From assembly GCA_938084845.1 (NCBI GenBank), contig CALKEB010000016.1:1-64000 (forward strand): DNA of 64,000 nt. Reading direction: 5' to 3'. This document shows positions 62,205 through 64,000 of the stretch, piece after piece. The first letter of the stretch is position 1. The number at the start of each line of letters is the position of its first letter. The stretch comes from an uncultured Polaribacter sp. (lineage in GTDB: Bacteria > Bacteroidota > Bacteroidia > Flavobacteriales > Flavobacteriaceae). The notes under the pieces were generated by a model. It ran no database searches. It saw only the letters and a list, made by a program, of their open reading frames with translations, and was not told the DNA's origin. The translations under genes were made by a program, and so were the position numbers.

Positions 62205-62705
62205 CTAAATTGTTAAATCGTTTTCTTGTTTCTGGAGTTTTGCAATTTTGAAAATCTCACTTAAAATTAAGGAGAATAAACCAAAACAGATAATAACTAA
62301 ATGCTGATTTAATCCAAATTCAATACCTATTTTTTGCGCAACATAAATTTTACTAATACTAGAAATTATCAAAGAAATAATGCCTGAAACTGTCAATAAA
62401 TTTCCAATTTTCTTTAATGAATTGATTACTTCATTTTCAAAAACTTTAACCCTTAAGAAGTAATGTAAAACCTTTCTAAAAAAATACAAAGCTGCAATTA
62501 TTAGCAAATAATTTAAAGCTGCTACAGCAAATAGTATTTTAGAATTAATATCTGAATGAAGAGATACTCCATTTATGTGAAGGTCTAACGCATTTAAATC
62601 GATAAAGAAAATGCTAATTACAAAACCAATAATTAATAAAACAAATGGCATAGAGAAAATCCAAAGTAAATCTACTATGGCCTTTAAGATGTTAATTTTT
62701 CTCAT
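62205..62705 (-). CDS. DUF2975 family membrane protein (first copy)
   Basis: A 166-residue protein with four membrane helices (about 12-33, 55-78, 98-115, 135-153). It shares the general layout and the KQENDLTI ending with the downstream copy, so the pair arose by duplication, although they are now quite different. It leads a three-gene operon with a good promoter (62727-62754). Confidence 0.85.
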   Translation of the reverse strand: MRKINILKAIVDLLWIFSMPFVLLIIGFVISIFFIDLNALDLHINGVSLHSDINSKILFAVAALNYLLIIAALYFFRKVLHYFLRVKVFENEVINSLKKIGNLLTVSGIISLIISSISKIYVAQKIGIEFGLNQHLVIICFGLFSLILSEIFKIAKLQKQENDLTI

Positions 62706-62726
62706 AAATTTTATATTTTGATGCTA

Positions 62727-62754
62727 CAAAGATATAAAAATTATTGAAAAGCAA
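62727..62754 (-). promoter_or_regulatory. Promoter of the DUF2975-DUF2975-XRE operon
   Basis: On the minus strand TTG (62752-62754) and TATCTTTG (62727-62734) are spaced by 17 bases, the best Bacteroidetes -33/-7 match in the window. The ATG follows 21 bases later. Confidence 0.7.
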
Positions 62755-62779
62755 TAATAAAGTATTAATAAAGAATAAA

Positions 62780-63220
62780 TTATACTTTTTTAATGACATT
62801 TGTTACAATGCCCCAGATAAGAAAGTCGTTGTCTTCTGTTATTTTTATGATAGGGTAATTAGGATTTTCGGGTTGTAGCCATATTTCGTTTTGTACCACT
62901 CGTAATCTTTTTACTGTAAATTCACCATCAATATAGCAAACTGCAATTTTTTTATCAGATGGTTCCAAACTTCTATCAATTACTAATAAATCGTCATGAT
63001 TTAAACCTGCGTTTATCATCGACTGACCTTTTACTTTAGCATAAAAAGTAGTTTCTTTATTTTTGATTAACGTATCGTCTAAAGATATTTTTTCTCCAGT
63101 AATATCCTCTGTTGTAGAGGGGAATCCTGCAGATATACCTGTATCAATCAATAAAGCTCCATCATGAATTGAGTCTTCGGGGGTAAAAAAAACTAGATTT
63201 TTTGAGGTTTTCATAGACAT
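62780..63220 (-). CDS. UmuD-like S24 autoprotease subunit
   Basis: A 146-residue LexA/UmuD-family protein without a DNA-binding domain. The self-cleavage site is SAGFPST, with Ala31-Gly32. The catalytic pair is S67 (GQSM) and K104 (FTVKRL), a spacing of 37 residues identical to E. coli UmuD (S60, K97), and the Gly-to-Ser distance of 35 also matches. Cleaved UmuD' normally forms DNA polymerase V with UmuC, but no umuC is adjacent: downstream is the DUF2975 operon. An ATG two codons later (63214) is an alternative start. It lies 19 bases after a MocR-type gene on the same strand. Confidence 0.9.
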   Translation of the reverse strand: MSMKTSKNLVFFTPEDSIHDGALLIDTGISAGFPSTTEDITGEKISLDDTLIKNKETTFYAKVKGQSMINAGLNHDDLLVIDRSLEPSDKKIAVCYIDGEFTVKRLRVVQNEIWLQPENPNYPIIKITEDNDFLIWGIVTNVIKKV

Positions 63221-63239
63221 GCAAATTAAAACTTTTCTT

Positions 63240-64000
63240 TTAATTTTTCACTTTAATTTCTTTTAAATTATAAGTTATTACTGTATCGTATGCCTTTTTT
63301 AATTTTGGTATAATTATAAAAAGTTCTTCTTGTGTTAAATGGCCAAAACCAAAACGGATAGCACATGTTTTTTTATTTTGATATAATATTGTTTTTGGAA
63401 TAAATAAATTATTTTTTTCAGCTTCTTGTGTCAATTGAATGAGAGAGATGTGTTTGCTAAAAGATAACCAAATTGCCAGTCCGCCTTTAGGTATTTCCCA
63501 TGCTGCAATTTCAGAAAAATAGTGTTTTAATAACGTGTTTAAATAATCTCTACGTTCTTTATAAATAACAATATTTTTTTTCATTAAACGATAGATTTCG
63601 CCCTCATGAATTAACTCTGATAACATTTGTTGCTGAATTAAGTCTCCTTGTTCATCTAGCAAATACAAATAGTTTCTAGCTTCTTGAATTAAATTTTCTG
63701 GTGCAATTACAAATCCAGTTTGAAAGCTAGGAAACAATGATTGTCCAAGATTACCTAAATATATGACCATTCCATTATTATCTGAGTGTACCATTGGTGA
63801 AATAGGAGTATCTTCAAATTGAAAATCATAATCAAAATCATCTTCTAGGATGGCAAAACCATATTCTTTTGCTAATTTTAGTAATTCTTCTCTTCTGGTT
63901 TTACTTAAAGAAACCGTTGTTGGGTAATCTCTTTGTGAACAAACATAAACGCTTCGAATCGTATTTTTTTTAAAATTTTCTCGAATATAATTTACATTTA
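63240..64000 (-). CDS. MocR-type PLP-dependent aminotransferase-like regulator, 3' part
   Basis: The frame is open to the right edge of the window, so the N-terminal part, including the expected GntR-type DNA-binding domain, is missing. What is visible is the second half of a fold type I aminotransferase: SVYVCSQRDYPTTVSLS, the PLP-pyridine aspartate and neighbours in AILEDDFDYDF, then VIYLGNLGQSLFPSFQTGFV. At the expected Schiff-base position (GNLGQSLFPSFQTGF) typical MocR proteins have GSFSKTLFPALRIGY with a lysine; here it is Gln in place of Lys, so PLP may not bind covalently. A 5' start at 63794 is only an internal Met. Confidence 0.82.
   Translation of the reverse strand, partial: NVNYIRENFKKNTIRSVYVCSQRDYPTTVSLSKTRREELLKLAKEYGFAILEDDFDYDFQFEDTPISPMVHSDNNGMVIYLGNLGQSLFPSFQTGFVIAPENLIQEARNYLYLLDEQGDLIQQQMLSELIHEGEIYRLMKKNIVIYKERRDYLNTLLKHYFSEIAAWEIPKGGLAIWLSFSKHISLIQLTQEAEKNNLFIPKTILYQNKKTCAIRFGFGHLTQEELFIIIPKLKKAYDTVITYNLKEIKVKN

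Noticed and set aside
62780-63220. Considered a LexA repressor
   Set aside because: There is no N-terminal winged-helix domain, and the length and cleavage-site spacing match UmuD.
1-64000. tRNA, rRNA, CRISPR arrays, insertion sequences and attachment sites
   Set aside because: Intergenic gaps were read for cloverleaf, spaced direct repeats and terminal inverted repeats with transposase genes; none was convincing. A covariance-model search would be needed to exclude small RNAs.

Overview
This window comes from a low-GC member of the Bacteroidetes, very probably a marine member of the Flavobacteriaceae. The evidence is: SprA of the type IX secretion system (T9SS), T9SS C-terminal sorting domains, repeated -7 elements of the Bacteroidetes form TAnnTTTG, A-rich leaders in place of strong Shine-Dalgarno sites, a Flavobacteria-type leucyl-tRNA synthetase and an arsenosugar gene cluster. 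No rRNA, tRNA, CRISPR array, insertion sequence or prophage was seen. Genus cannot be fixed by reading alone.

Layout. Positions 1-1119 hold the tail of an MBL-fold/rhodanese protein, a single-domain rhodanese, a small metal-binding HMA protein and what looks like a decayed piece of a PEP-synthase-type enzyme. Positions 1149-9130 are one minus-strand run built around arsenosugar biosynthesis: DUF547 protein, AhpD/peroxidase-like protein, ArsS (radical SAM), ArsM (arsenite methyltransferase), a secreted rhodanese, a TIGR04282-type glycosyltransferase, a nucleoside phosphorylase, a small-molecule kinase, an inositol-monophosphatase-like phosphatase and a fatty-acid-hydroxylase-family membrane protein. 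The phosphorylase has the base- and 5'-binding residues of methylthioadenosine phosphorylase, not those of ordinary purine-nucleoside phosphorylase. That fits removal of adenine from the 5'-arsinoyl-adenosine made by ArsM and ArsS, and it is the most interesting point in the window.

Positions 9183-19333 are mixed housekeeping: queuosine-precursor transporter, fabD, an M16 protease, leuS, an enoyl-CoA hydratase, a MOSC protein and a small membrane protein broken by a one-base frameshift in an A7 run. Positions 19390-24439 are a cytochrome oxidase operon: cyoE, two subunit III genes, subunit IV, a cysteine-free SCO-like protein, SCO, DUF420 and a small Cys-X-X-Cys membrane protein. A TolC-family protein, tsaB and a MORN-like protein follow. 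A long minus-strand operon, maeB-ruvA-sprA-gcvH-vanZ-tonB, fills 27406-38936.

Positions 39147-49327 carry a DUF5686 outer-membrane protein, MoaD-like and MoaE proteins around a DUF3817 gene, heme A synthase, a cold-shock protein, class Ia ribonucleotide reductase (nrdB, nrdA) and dGTPase. Positions 49337-56494 hold two large T9SS-secreted BNR-repeat proteins, each paired with a small lipoprotein. The right end has dxs, tadA, an S9 peptidase, a DUF2975-DUF2975-XRE module, a UmuD-like protein without an adjacent umuC, and the 3' part of a MocR-type regulator that runs off the window.

Most transcription units end in clear intrinsic terminators, often usable from both sides between convergent genes.
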